Below are positions 42,494-51,231 of a stretch of DNA of 64,000 bases, piece after piece. Origin of the DNA: an uncultured Candidatus Melainabacteria bacterium (GTDB lineage: Bacteria; Cyanobacteriota; Vampirovibrionia; Gastranaerophilales; Gastranaerophilaceae); the NCBI GenBank assembly GCA_934667125.1, contig CAKULF010000003.1:1-64000 (forward strand). Reading direction: 5' to 3'. Under the pieces are notes generated by a model, which saw nothing but the letters and a program-made list of their open reading frames with translations, did not search any database and was not told the DNA's origin. Both the position numbers and the translations under genes were made by a program. How positions within the stretch are numbered: the stretch's first letter is position 1; each line of letters starts with the position of its first letter.

Positions 42494-42922
42494 ATGAGAC
42501 ACGGTCGTAAAATTCATAAGCTTTCAAAAGCAGCTGATCAAAGAAGAGCTCTATTAAGAACTTTAGCTTCTCAATTGTTCTTGAAAGGCGAAATTACAAC
42601 TACAATGGCTAGAGCTAAAGCTTTAAGACCTTTTGCAGAATCAATTATTACGTTTGCAAAAAGAGGTGACTTGGCTGCTCGTCGTGAAGCTAAAAAAGAT
42701 ATTTATGATATCGAAACTGAAAAATATATTGATGTTGAATCAGGTGAATTATTTGATACATTGCCTGAAGGTAAAAAATTACCTAAACAAACTGTTTTAA
42801 GACAATTATTCTCAGTTATCGGTAAAAAATATGCAACACGCAACGGTGGTTATACTCGTATTTTGAGATTAACTCCTCGTCGTGGTGATAACGCAGAAAT
42901 GGCATTAATCCAATTAGTTTAA
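42494..42922 (+). CDS. rplQ: Ribosomal protein L17
   Basis: 142 aa. MRHGRKIHKLSKAADQRRAL and GGYTRILRLTPRRGDNAEMA are diagnostic. A central acidic insertion (about residues 72-98) is longer than in E. coli. Its stop overlaps the truA start by one base (TAATG). Confidence 0.97.
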   Translation: MRHGRKIHKLSKAADQRRALLRTLASQLFLKGEITTTMARAKALRPFAESIITFAKRGDLAARREAKKDIYDIETEKYIDVESGELFDTLPEGKKLPKQTVLRQLFSVIGKKYATRNGGYTRILRLTPRRGDNAEMALIQLV

Positions 42923-43725
42923 TGTCAAATCTAACCAGATACATCTTGTGCTTTGAATTTTTAGGACTTGAATTTTTCGGGTCGCAAAAGCAGCCGGACA
43001 AAAGAACAGTCCAAGGAGAAATTGAAAAAGCGCTTTGTACATTGACAAAAACCAAAACATCTATAATTTTATCGGGCAGAACCGACGCCAAAGTGAGTGC
43101 CAAATTTCAAGTTGCTCATTTTGATGTTGAGGTTGAAATTGAAAATATAAATAAATTTCAATATAGTTTAAACGCTATTTTGCCTGATGATATTAAAGTT
43201 TTTGAAATTAGAAAAGTAAAATCGTCTTTCCACGCTCAAAAAGACGCAAAATTTAAACATTACAGATATACAATATTAAATGACCATGTTGCTTCGGTTT
43301 TTAATAATAACTATCTATTCTACCCTTATTCAACTTTGAATATTCAAAGAATGAATAAAAGTTTAAATTATTTGGTCGGATATCACGATTTTACAAGCTT
43401 TAAATCTCAATCTGATAACCCATATAATGATTGCGAGATTTATTTTGCTAAATGTCAAAAACAAATAATAAACAATAGACGTTTTGTTTTGGTCGATATT
43501 ATAGGGAATAGATTTCTTTATAATATGGTGCGAACAATAGTTGGCGAACTGTTATTCATCGAAAGAAACAACCTTTTACCAAGTAAAATGGATGAGGTCT
43601 TGAAGATGAAAAATAGAAAATACGCAGCAAACGTGGTTGAAGCAAAACCGCTTTGCCTTGAGTATGTCGGCTATGAGGATGTAGAAAATTATATTGAAAA
43701 ATTAATTCAAAAGGAAGGTAAATAA
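42922..43725 (+). CDS. truA: tRNA pseudouridine synthase A
   Basis: 267 aa. Makes pseudouridine at positions 38-40 of tRNAs. The catalytic Asp is kept in SGRTDAKVSA, but the usual GRTDAGVHA is changed at two places (G to K, H to S). YHDFTSFKS and NRFLYNMVRTIVGELL are normal. The start overlaps rplQ by one base and the stop overlaps the rplM start by one base, so translation is coupled. The truA-rplM-rpsI order is typical of Cyanobacteria and Firmicutes. Confidence 0.93.
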   Translation: MSNLTRYILCFEFLGLEFFGSQKQPDKRTVQGEIEKALCTLTKTKTSIILSGRTDAKVSAKFQVAHFDVEVEIENINKFQYSLNAILPDDIKVFEIRKVKSSFHAQKDAKFKHYRYTILNDHVASVFNNNYLFYPYSTLNIQRMNKSLNYLVGYHDFTSFKSQSDNPYNDCEIYFAKCQKQIINNRRFVLVDIIGNRFLYNMVRTIVGELLFIERNNLLPSKMDEVLKMKNRKYAANVVEAKPLCLEYVGYEDVENYIEKLIQKEGK

Positions 43726-44165
43726 TGAAAACATTTAGTGCAAAACCACTAGAAGTGACACGTAAATGGTATGTAATAGACGCAACAGGTGCTAAATTAG
43801 GAAGATTAGCTGTTGAAGCTGCTAACATACTTAGAGGTAAAAACAAACCTCAATATACTCCAAATGTTGATACCGGAGATTTTGTTATCGTTATTAACGC
43901 TGAAAAAATTGAAGTTTCAGGCAAAAAAGAAACTGATAAAATGTATAGATCTCACTCAGGTTTCCCTGGTGGTTTCAAAGAAATCAGCTTCAAAGCTTTA
44001 ATGGAAAAAGACCCAACAAAAGCTATTGAAAAAGCTGTTAAAGGTATGTTACCACACAATACTCTTGGTGATGAACAATTCCAAAAATTAAAAGTATACG
44101 CAGGCGCTTCTCATCCACACGAAGCTCAAAAACCTGAAGTATATGAACTAAAAGGAGATAAGTAA
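43725..44165 (+). CDS. rplM: Ribosomal protein L13
   Basis: 146 aa. WYVIDATGAKLGRLAVEAAN, LRGKNKPQYTPNVDTGDFVI and GMLPHNTLG are diagnostic. GAAGGT site inside the end of truA. Ends one base into the start of rpsI (TAATG). Confidence 0.98.
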   Translation: MKTFSAKPLEVTRKWYVIDATGAKLGRLAVEAANILRGKNKPQYTPNVDTGDFVIVINAEKIEVSGKKETDKMYRSHSGFPGGFKEISFKALMEKDPTKAIEKAVKGMLPHNTLGDEQFQKLKVYAGASHPHEAQKPEVYELKGDK

Positions 44166-44566
44166 TGGCTAAAAATACAAACGAAATCGTAAAAACTGGT
44201 CGCAGAAAATGCTCTATAGCTGTTGCTAAAGTTGTTTCAGGTAAAGGTAGAGTGTTTGTTAACGGTAAAACTTTAAAAGGATATTTCGGTAACAGACCAT
44301 CTTTAGAAATGACAATCTTTAGACCTTTAGTTTTAACTGAAAATCAAGATAAATTTGATATCAGAGTTAAAGCAATTGGTGGTGGTGTTTCAGCTCAAGC
44401 TGATGCTATTCAATTAGCTATTTCTCGTGCATTAGTTGAAATTAACGAAGAATTTAAACCAACTTTAAAACAAGAAGGTTTATTAACTCGTGACGCTCGT
44501 ATTAAAGAACGTAAAAAATACGGTAGAAAAAGAGCAAGAAAAAGATTTCAATTCTCAAAAAGATAA
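44165..44566 (+). CDS. rpsI: Ribosomal protein S9
   Basis: 133 aa. TGRRKCSIAVAKVVSGKGRV and the C-terminal KKYGRKRARKRFQFSKR (tail reaching the P-site tRNA) are diagnostic. Last gene of the operon. No rpmE follows, unlike many cyanobacterial operons. Confidence 0.98.
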   Translation: MAKNTNEIVKTGRRKCSIAVAKVVSGKGRVFVNGKTLKGYFGNRPSLEMTIFRPLVLTENQDKFDIRVKAIGGGVSAQADAIQLAISRALVEINEEFKPTLKQEGLLTRDARIKERKKYGRKRARKRFQFSKR

Positions 44567-44583
44567 GAAATTTACAAATATTC

Positions 44584-44611
44584 AAAACCGCCTATTTTGG
44601 GCGGTTTTTTA
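44584..44611 (+). terminator. Terminator of the ribosomal protein operon
   Basis: Stem AAAACCGCC/GGCGGTTTT with a 7-nt loop, then TT. It directly follows rpsI. Confidence 0.92.
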
Positions 44612-44691
44612 TTGTCTAAATATTAAAATCCCATATTAAGAATATATAAAATTAATTGACATAATAGATATAAAATGTTTTACTATTAGCT

Positions 44692-45396
44692 ATGAATTCA
44701 AAACAAAAAAATTCAAAAGAAGCATTTTTATTAACCTGTATTGAAGAATTTAAAAGAATAAACATAGCTCAAACTATGGCGCTAGAAACTTTTGTAGCAG
44801 CTTTAAATGGTAAAATTGAAAATAAATCCTTGATTAATTTAACTCTTGATTCGATTATGAAATCATCTAAACTTATGGATAGTGTTTTATATATTGCAAG
44901 CCCTAATTTTACAAGAGCTAAGCCGATTTTATCAAGGTTTAATGTGAATAATTTAATAAATAATAGCTTGAGTGAATTAAGTGCAATTATAAATTTTAAT
45001 AATTTAGGAATTTTAAAAAATTATACAGAGGATGATGATTTAATAGCTAACGAGGAAAAAATTAAAAAAGTTATCGATAGTATTCTTTTGATTTCTTTTG
45101 ATAAAGCAAAAAGCGATAGCAAAATTAATATTAAAACACATCAAAAAGACGACTATTTTATGTTTGAAGTTCAAATAGAAAGCAACAGTATTGAATTTGA
45201 AAACTTAAAACAAATTTTAGCCAAAAACGACACTACAAAAAGCTTTTCTCTTGAAGATTTTAGTTTTTTGTTCGGGGTCAATATGTTGATAATTAAAGAA
45301 ATGCTTATTGCTCATAAAGCAAAATTTATTTTTAGAGCAGAAGAAAATGACACAAAAATCCTTGGTTTTGCGATTTTAGCTAATCAATTTAAGTAA
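44692..45396 (+). CDS. Degenerate histidine-kinase-like protein
   Basis: 234 aa. Layout resembles a kinase core: helical bundle (1-90), then VNNLINNSLSELSAIINFNN, then EEKIKKVIDSILLISFDKAK in the place of the N-box, and INIKTHQKDDYFMFEVQIES. The phospho-acceptor His, the N-box Asn-rich motif and the G-boxes are missing, so it probably does not bind ATP. A non-catalytic adaptor role is inferred. TTGACA at 44656-44661 and TACTAT at 44681-44686 lie upstream with no Shine-Dalgarno; the start may be leaderless. Confidence 0.5.
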   Translation: MNSKQKNSKEAFLLTCIEEFKRINIAQTMALETFVAALNGKIENKSLINLTLDSIMKSSKLMDSVLYIASPNFTRAKPILSRFNVNNLINNSLSELSAIINFNNLGILKNYTEDDDLIANEEKIKKVIDSILLISFDKAKSDSKINIKTHQKDDYFMFEVQIESNSIEFENLKQILAKNDTTKSFSLEDFSFLFGVNMLIIKEMLIAHKAKFIFRAEENDTKILGFAILANQFK

Positions 45397-45403
45397 AAAA
45401 AGA

Positions 45404-45433
45404 AATGCAAGAAAGTATGAACAATCTTGCATT
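45404..45433. terminator. Hairpin between convergent genes
   Basis: A 9-bp stem AATGCAAGA/TCTTGCATT with a 12-nt loop lies past the stop codons of both flanking genes. There is only a weak A/T tract, so termination strength is uncertain. Confidence 0.5.
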
Positions 45434-45468
45434 CAATAAGTAATTTATTTAAGCGGAATGTGTGTGGG

Positions 45469-46737
45469 TTAAGCAAATGTTTTGAATGTGCTATCAACGT
45501 TGTCGTCTATTACTTTTTGAACAGACTCAACTTCTGTTGTAACAGCACTTCTTTGTGTTTCAATATTATTTAATTCAAGTTCAAGTTTTTTATCTTGGTT
45601 TTGAATTTGAGTTTGCAATCTATCGTATTTGGCTTTTGCTGCAGCATCATCATCGTCATAGTATTGATCATATATTGATGTTGCAGAATCCCAAGAGATA
45701 TCTCTCCATTCAACGTATTCGCCATCGTTGTCTTCGTCATCTCTATCTTCTGTGCCTTTTTGAATAGAATATAAGCCATTTCTTAAGCATTCTTGCAGAT
45801 AATTTGAGCCTGAATCAGCACCAATTGAATCTTTTACTAAAGATGGGTCGATAACATAGTGAATTGTTTTTTCTTGTACATTGCCAAATTTGTCTGTATA
45901 ATTAACACCTATAGCACGTATATTTTCTTTGCCACCATTATCTTTTTCTGTTACAGATTCTTCTACTACAGTTTCATTGGTTGAAGTTTTAGGAGCTCCG
46001 CCACTTAGAGTGCTTAGTTTGTAAGAAGTAACAAGTTTGTCATTATCATTAGAGCGACTTTCAACTTCTAATCCTGCAACGCTATCTGTACCTGCTTTTG
46101 CACTATCGTTAAACTTGAGAACATGATAACTTTTGTCAGCGTTTTGTGCTATCTTGCTTTTATCGTCGTCGCTGATTTGACCATATAAAACTGCTCTTCC
46201 GTCTGTTAAAAGAACATAATCGTTATTTTCAAGTTTTTCTTTTTTTTCTGTTTTAAAACCTCTTTTGTCGTCTGTATCGCTGAAATTAAAGTTATAGTCA
46301 GTGGCTTTTTTTGTATAAGTTGATTTTGTGGGAATTTCATCTTCACTTGCAACAACAATATAGCCGTCAGCATTTACAAGTCTATAGTTAGTTGTAGAAT
46401 AAACTCCATCATCTAACATTGCTTTTGTTCCTGCTGTACCACTTGCAACTAATCCATATTGAGCAGCTCTACCATTTTCTGCACTATATACGGTTCCTGA
46501 TACAAGAGCAGCATAAGTTAAATTATACTCTTTATTGGAAGCAGTTTCTCCGCTTGTGTCCATCAGTTTAATATGCATAACACGATTGGACATAGCTTCT
46601 TCATAATCCGTAGAGATTTGTTCCAATTGACTGGATAGAACAAGTCTTCTTTGAGAAATTTGTTGAGCTCGAAACTCTAAATCGTTTTTTCTGGCAGTTA
46701 ATAACAACATTCTGCCTTGACTTGCTGATAGACCCAT
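45469..46737 (-). CDS. Large lineage-type protein with coiled-coil ends (MGLSASQGRMLLLTARKNDL family)
   Basis: 422 aa from the ATG at 46737, which has AAGGTGG upstream; the GTG at 46746 lies inside that site. The N-terminus (residues 1-50) is a helical segment (GLSASQGRMLLLTARKNDLE, then RRLVLSSQLEQIS). The middle (60-330) is rich in S, T, D, K with beta-like stretches. The C-terminus is a coiled coil (DRLQTQIQNQDKKLELELNN). The helix-variable-helix layout resembles flagellin or hook-filament-type proteins (inference). No signal peptide. I recognise the N-terminal motif as recurring in this bacterial group but know no function. Confidence 0.6.
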   Translation of the reverse strand: MGLSASQGRMLLLTARKNDLEFRAQQISQRRLVLSSQLEQISTDYEEAMSNRVMHIKLMDTSGETASNKEYNLTYAALVSGTVYSAENGRAAQYGLVASGTAGTKAMLDDGVYSTTNYRLVNADGYIVVASEDEIPTKSTYTKKATDYNFNFSDTDDKRGFKTEKKEKLENNDYVLLTDGRAVLYGQISDDDKSKIAQNADKSYHVLKFNDSAKAGTDSVAGLEVESRSNDNDKLVTSYKLSTLSGGAPKTSTNETVVEESVTEKDNGGKENIRAIGVNYTDKFGNVQEKTIHYVIDPSLVKDSIGADSGSNYLQECLRNGLYSIQKGTEDRDDEDNDGEYVEWRDISWDSATSIYDQYYDDDDAAAKAKYDRLQTQIQNQDKKLELELNNIETQRSAVTTEVESVQKVIDDNVDSTFKTFA

Positions 46738-46888
46738 TTTTACCACCTTCGCTTTAAATTACTTATTTAGTTTTGTTAAAATAGCTTCTAGCTACCGCTT
46801 ACATTTTTTAAATTCCACATTCAAAAAATAACTAACAATTTAACAAAATTTTCTTAATATTTTGTAACAAAATCGAAGATGAAAAAAA

Positions 46889-47074
46889 TTAATAAGACCT
46901 GAAAAACCTTTCAGAGCTTCCGCCTTGTTGAACTTTTATAGTCACACTTTTCATACATTTTGGACACATCCCACGATAGCAAGAACCATCTTTGGATTTA
47001 TAAATTCTTCCATAAACATTGCAACATTCAAACAAAACGCCCAAAAATTCTCTTTTATTTGATTTTTCTTCCAT
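46889..47074 (-). CDS. Small zinc-ribbon-like protein
   Basis: 61 aa. LFECCNVYGRIYKSKDGSCY and RGMCPKCMKSVTIKV supply a CC plus CxxC cysteine set for one zinc. GGSSERFFRSY ends the protein. Basic with no membrane segment. Small proteins of this type recur in bacteria with no known function. The ribosome site is weak, so the exact start is uncertain. Confidence 0.6.
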   Translation of the reverse strand: MEEKSNKREFLGVLFECCNVYGRIYKSKDGSCYRGMCPKCMKSVTIKVQQGGSSERFFRSY

Positions 47075-47192
47075 AATTTTATTATCTATTTTTAACAGTA
47101 TAAAAAATCCCTTTTTTGTTTGAATTTCTTTGCAAAATAGCCAAAAAAGATGTAAAATATTTGAGATAGATAGTATAAAGGGAAAATATCCA

Positions 47193-48512
47193 ATGGGAAT
47201 TCATATGCAGGTTATTATAGCGCTGCTTTTAGGCATTAAAAGAAATGGTCATATATTTATAGGTTTGTTATTAGGTATTATTGTTGGCTGTTTCTTGCCA
47301 AAGGTTGATTATCCTACGGTTTACAATGTTTTAAGTTTTGTTGGAACAGCATTTATAAATACAATCCAAATGGTTGTTTTACCTTTGGTTGTTAGCGCAA
47401 TCATAATCGGGATTTCAAACATTGGAGATTCCAAACAATTAACAAAACTCGGTTCAAAAATGATATTTTATTATGCTATAATAACTGTTTTGGCGGTAAT
47501 TATAGCTATAGCAGTTGCTATGATTATGCAACCGGGGTTATCCGCTAAAGGATTAATCACTCACGACGTTGCTGCAAGCGTTCAAGGCTATGTTGCTTCT
47601 GCTTTGGAATATCAAAAAGATAATATGGTTCAAATTTTCCTTGATTTAATTCCAAAAAATCCTTTTGAAGCTTTATCTACAGGAAAAATGATACCTATAA
47701 TCATCTTTACAACCGTTTTTGCTGTTGCTTTATCAAAAGCAGGCGACATTTCTCGCCCTTTGGTTTCAATTTTTGAAAGCATTTTTGCCGCAACAATGAA
47801 AATTACTGATTGGATTATGTATCTTGCTGCCCCAGGTGTATTTGCGCTAACTGCTTGTGCGGTTTCAACTTGCGGGGTTGGGGTATTTAATAATATTTCA
47901 AAATATATCATAGCCGTAATTTTGGCTTTAGCAATTCAATTTTTTGCTGTATATCCTTTGATTATGAAAATATTTTCAAAAGTTCCTGTTGGAAAATTAT
48001 ACTCAGCAATAACTGAAGCTATAATGGTTGCATTCGGCACAGCGTCCTCTTCTGCGACATTACCGTTAACTATAACATGTTGTGAAAAAAGAGGAATTTC
48101 AAACCGTGTTTGCTCGTTTGTTCTTCCTTTGGGAGCAACCTTGAATATGGACGGAACAGCGATTATGCAAGTTATTGCGGTGCTATTTATGTGCCAAATG
48201 TATGGAATTGAAGTATCACTATTATTAATTGCTGAAATCGCATTTTTAGCTATTGTAGCATCATCCACCTCAGCAGGTATCCCCGGAGCCGGAATGATAA
48301 CTATAGCTTTAATTTTAAACGGAGTCGGTTTAACTCCTGAACAATTAGTTTTAGGCTTCTCTTTATTATTTGCTGTCGAAAGATTTGTAGATATGTTTAG
48401 AACAATTTGTAACGTAACATCTGATTGCGTTGTAGCGGCGATGATTGCGGATAATGAAAATGAATTAAATTATGAGCTTTTATGCAATGAAGTTCAAAAA
48501 GGAAATGCTTAA
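47193..48512 (+). CDS. Dicarboxylate/amino-acid:cation symporter (DAACS family)
   Basis: 439 aa from ATG 47193, preceded by AAAGGGA; the upstream ATG at 47130 adds a non-family segment. Eight helices and two re-entrant hairpins. The serine-rich loop AFGTASSSATLPLTI and the NMDGTAIMQ motif of helix 7 bind substrate and Na+, and STSAGIPGAGM is hairpin 2. It takes up glutamate, aspartate or C4-dicarboxylates with Na+ or H+. Two nucleotides before rlmH. Confidence 0.92.
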   Translation: MGIHMQVIIALLLGIKRNGHIFIGLLLGIIVGCFLPKVDYPTVYNVLSFVGTAFINTIQMVVLPLVVSAIIIGISNIGDSKQLTKLGSKMIFYYAIITVLAVIIAIAVAMIMQPGLSAKGLITHDVAASVQGYVASALEYQKDNMVQIFLDLIPKNPFEALSTGKMIPIIIFTTVFAVALSKAGDISRPLVSIFESIFAATMKITDWIMYLAAPGVFALTACAVSTCGVGVFNNISKYIIAVILALAIQFFAVYPLIMKIFSKVPVGKLYSAITEAIMVAFGTASSSATLPLTITCCEKRGISNRVCSFVLPLGATLNMDGTAIMQVIAVLFMCQMYGIEVSLLLIAEIAFLAIVASSTSAGIPGAGMITIALILNGVGLTPEQLVLGFSLLFAVERFVDMFRTICNVTSDCVVAAMIADNENELNYELLCNEVQKGNA

Positions 48513-48514
48513 TT

Positions 48515-48931
48515 TTGAACATTAAAGTTGTTTTAGAGGGAAAATTAAGGGAAAGTTTTTACAAAAATGGCGCTTTTGAATATCAGAAGCGTCTTTTAAA
48601 TCGTGTTGAAATAGTTGAAGTTGAAAACATTTTTGAATATATTAAAAATAAGAAAAATAGCTTTATAATCACCATGGAAATTGAGGGAAAACAGCTTTCC
48701 AGCCCTGATTTTGCCAAAAAAATTAAAGAAATTGAACAAGATGGCTATTATAATGAAATTTTGTTTTTAATTGGCGGAAGCGACGGACTTGAAAAAGAAG
48801 TTAGGGATAAATCCAATTTTAAATTTTCAATGTCAAAATTAACATTTTTGCACCAAGAAGCTGTTTTAATCTTGATGGAGCAGATTTATAGAGCTTATAA
48901 AATTTTAAACAACGAACCATATCATAAATAA
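48515..48931 (+). CDS. rlmH: 23S rRNA pseudouridine-1915 N3-methyltransferase (RlmH)
   Basis: 138 aa SPOUT methyltransferase starting with TTG at 48515, two bases after the preceding stop. The SAM loop FLIGGSDGLEKEV and the C-terminal knot LTFLHQEAVLILMEQIYRAY with NNEPYHK are diagnostic. The start MNIKVVLEGKL matches the family's MKIKIIAVGKL. A second in-frame start is not needed. Confidence 0.93.
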   Translation: MNIKVVLEGKLRESFYKNGAFEYQKRLLNRVEIVEVENIFEYIKNKKNSFIITMEIEGKQLSSPDFAKKIKEIEQDGYYNEILFLIGGSDGLEKEVRDKSNFKFSMSKLTFLHQEAVLILMEQIYRAYKILNNEPYHK

Positions 48932-48946
48932 TATAAAGGAGAAAAA

Positions 48947-50254
48947 ATGAGAGCTGTTGATATTATTCAAAAGAAAAAAGAAGGCAAGGAACACACAAAA
49001 GAAGAAATCTATTTTTTGGTTAATGGCTATACAAAAGGCGAAATAGAGGACTATCAAATGTCTGCTTGGCTTATGGCGGTTTGTTTTCAAGGTTTGAGTG
49101 ATGTTGAAACAGCTTATTTGACTGAAAGTTTTGTCGATAGTGGAGATGTTTTAGATTTTTCGGATATTAACGAATATATTGCCGATAAGCACTCTACGGG
49201 CGGAGTTGGGGATAAAGTTACTCTTGTTTTAATTCCGATTTTAGCAACTTTAGATATCTATACAGCTAAATTATCAGGTCGTGGCTTAGGTTTCACGGGC
49301 GGAACAATTGATAAATTGGAAGCAATTCCAAATTTTAGAACAGAACTTACAAACGAAGAGTTTAGAAATCAAATTAAAGATATTAAAGTAGCGATTTCTT
49401 CTCAAAGCCCGAATTTAACCCCTGCGGATGGCAAAATATATGCTCTTCGTGACGTTACGGCAACAGTTGATAATAAATCTTTAATTTGCGCTTCTGTTGT
49501 TTCTAAAAAAATCGCTTCAGGCGCAACTTCTATCGTGCTGGACGTTAAATACGGCTCGGGCGCATTTTTAAAAACACCTGAAAAAGCTGCTGATATGGCG
49601 CAATTGATGGTTAAAATCGGAAAATTGTTAAATAGAAATATTGATGTAGTATTAAGTTCAATGGACCAACCTCTAGGAAGCGCTGTTGGCAATAGTTTGG
49701 AGGTTATTGAAAGTATTGAATTTTTAAAAGGCAATTATAGAAAAGATTTATATGAAATCACTCTTGAAATTGCGGCTAAAACCCTTTTAAATTGCAAAAA
49801 AGCAGCAACTTTTGAAGAAGCTAAAAAGATGGTTGATGAAGCAATTTCAAGCGGAAAAGCTCTTGAAAAATTTAGAGAAATTATTGCTCATCAAGGCGGA
49901 AACACAAATGTTATAGAAAATTATGATTTATTTGAAAAAGGAAAAAATGTTCAAAAGATTTTAGCCGATAAATCAGGCTATATTTCAAAAATGGACGCTT
50001 TAGACGTTGCGTATAGCGCTAAATTATTAGGAGCTGGAAGAGATAAAAAATCTGATTCAATTGACTATGGCGCAGGCGTTATTTTAAATAAAAAAGTTGG
50101 AGATTATGTCAATAAGGGTGAAACTGTTATGGAATTATATTATAACGATGTAAACGACGAAAAAATCGCAACTTCAATCAAATCAGCTCGTGAAGCTTTT
50201 GAAATTACAGATAATAAAATCGAAGAGCCAAAACTAATCTACAAGGGCATTTAG
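48947..50254 (+). CDS. pdp: Pyrimidine-nucleoside/thymidine phosphorylase
   Basis: 435 aa. Splits thymidine or uridine with phosphate to base and (deoxy)ribose-1-P. The phosphate loop DKHSTGGVGDKVT, RGLGFTGGTIDKLEAIPNFR and the catalytic residues in YALRDVTATVDNKSLICASV and KIASGATSIVLDVKYGSGAF are present. C-terminal PYNP domain at about 345-435. Nearest to the Pdp type of low-GC bacteria. AAAGGAGA site. Confidence 0.95.
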   Translation: MRAVDIIQKKKEGKEHTKEEIYFLVNGYTKGEIEDYQMSAWLMAVCFQGLSDVETAYLTESFVDSGDVLDFSDINEYIADKHSTGGVGDKVTLVLIPILATLDIYTAKLSGRGLGFTGGTIDKLEAIPNFRTELTNEEFRNQIKDIKVAISSQSPNLTPADGKIYALRDVTATVDNKSLICASVVSKKIASGATSIVLDVKYGSGAFLKTPEKAADMAQLMVKIGKLLNRNIDVVLSSMDQPLGSAVGNSLEVIESIEFLKGNYRKDLYEITLEIAAKTLLNCKKAATFEEAKKMVDEAISSGKALEKFREIIAHQGGNTNVIENYDLFEKGKNVQKILADKSGYISKMDALDVAYSAKLLGAGRDKKSDSIDYGAGVILNKKVGDYVNKGETVMELYYNDVNDEKIATSIKSAREAFEITDNKIEEPKLIYKGI

Positions 50255-50330
50255 AGGAATTTTGATTACAAAATTTGAAAAATGTGGTATATTTATTAAA
50301 TAGAATTAGTGAGCTAAGGAGTTTAAAAAA

Positions 50331-51206
50331 GTGAATATAGTTATATTTAGCGAAAGCGGAAAATCTAAAATTTCAGAATTGTTGGAATTGGATGATGAAG
50401 TTGAATTAAGAGAGTTTTCGGCAGATGAACTTGAAAATTATAAACAATATAATCCAAGCTTGTTGATTTTGGATTTAGATTTAACAAAAATTAGAGAATT
50501 TTGCGCAGTTAGAAAATTGGAATGTTCTGTTTTAATCCCAAGCCCGATTATTCCAGAGGATTTAACCGTAAGAGCCTTAACTTATGATTACATTACAACC
50601 CCAATCAATCAAACAGAGTTGAATGTCAGAGCTAAAGCGCTTTTAAAGACTTATGAAACAAAGAAAAACCTTGTTAAATCAGCAATTTGCGACGAATTAA
50701 CAGGCTTATATAACAGAAGATACCTACATCACAGACTTGACGCTGAAATTTCTCGTTCAAAAAGATACGGAACACCTGTTTCTTGTCTTTTGATTGATAT
50801 AGATTATTTTAAAATCGTAAATGATATGTATGGCTATGAATGGGGCGATATTTTGCTTAAAAAAATTGCAAAAATGTTGTCCGCTTTAGTTCGTAAAGAA
50901 GATGTTTTAACTCGTTATGGCGATGAAGAATTTATCGTGATTTTGCCTGAAACAACAGAAGCGCAAGCAAGAATTTTTGCTGAACGTTTTAGAGCTGATG
51001 TCGAAAAAATGGAATTTATTCCTGCAAATGAAGAAGAAAGACACCCAATCACCGTATCAGGCGGAATTTCATCCTTCCCATCAGAAGAAGATATCGAAGA
51101 AGATTCAAATACTTTAATTCGTTACGCAGAACACGCTTTATACAATGCAAAACAAAACGGAAAAAATAAAATCGTTGAATTTTCAAAAATGAATTTAGGT
51201 TCTTAA
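50331..51206 (+). CDS. Receiver-like plus GGDEF-domain protein with a variant active site
   Basis: 291 aa, GTG start with AAGGAG site 9 nt upstream. Residues 1-115 look like a receiver or pseudo-receiver (LLILDLDLTK as the strand). Residues 120-285 form a GGDEF domain starting with DELTGLYNRRYL. The active loop reads RYGDEEF, against the consensus RYGGDEF. RKED (RxxD, the I-site for c-di-GMP feedback) lies five residues before it. So it keeps product binding but may make c-di-GMP weakly or not at all. Confidence 0.85.
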   Translation: MNIVIFSESGKSKISELLELDDEVELREFSADELENYKQYNPSLLILDLDLTKIREFCAVRKLECSVLIPSPIIPEDLTVRALTYDYITTPINQTELNVRAKALLKTYETKKNLVKSAICDELTGLYNRRYLHHRLDAEISRSKRYGTPVSCLLIDIDYFKIVNDMYGYEWGDILLKKIAKMLSALVRKEDVLTRYGDEEFIVILPETTEAQARIFAERFRADVEKMEFIPANEEERHPITVSGGISSFPSEEDIEEDSNTLIRYAEHALYNAKQNGKNKIVEFSKMNLGS

Positions 51207-51231
51207 ATTGCCTGAGTGACTAATATAAAAA

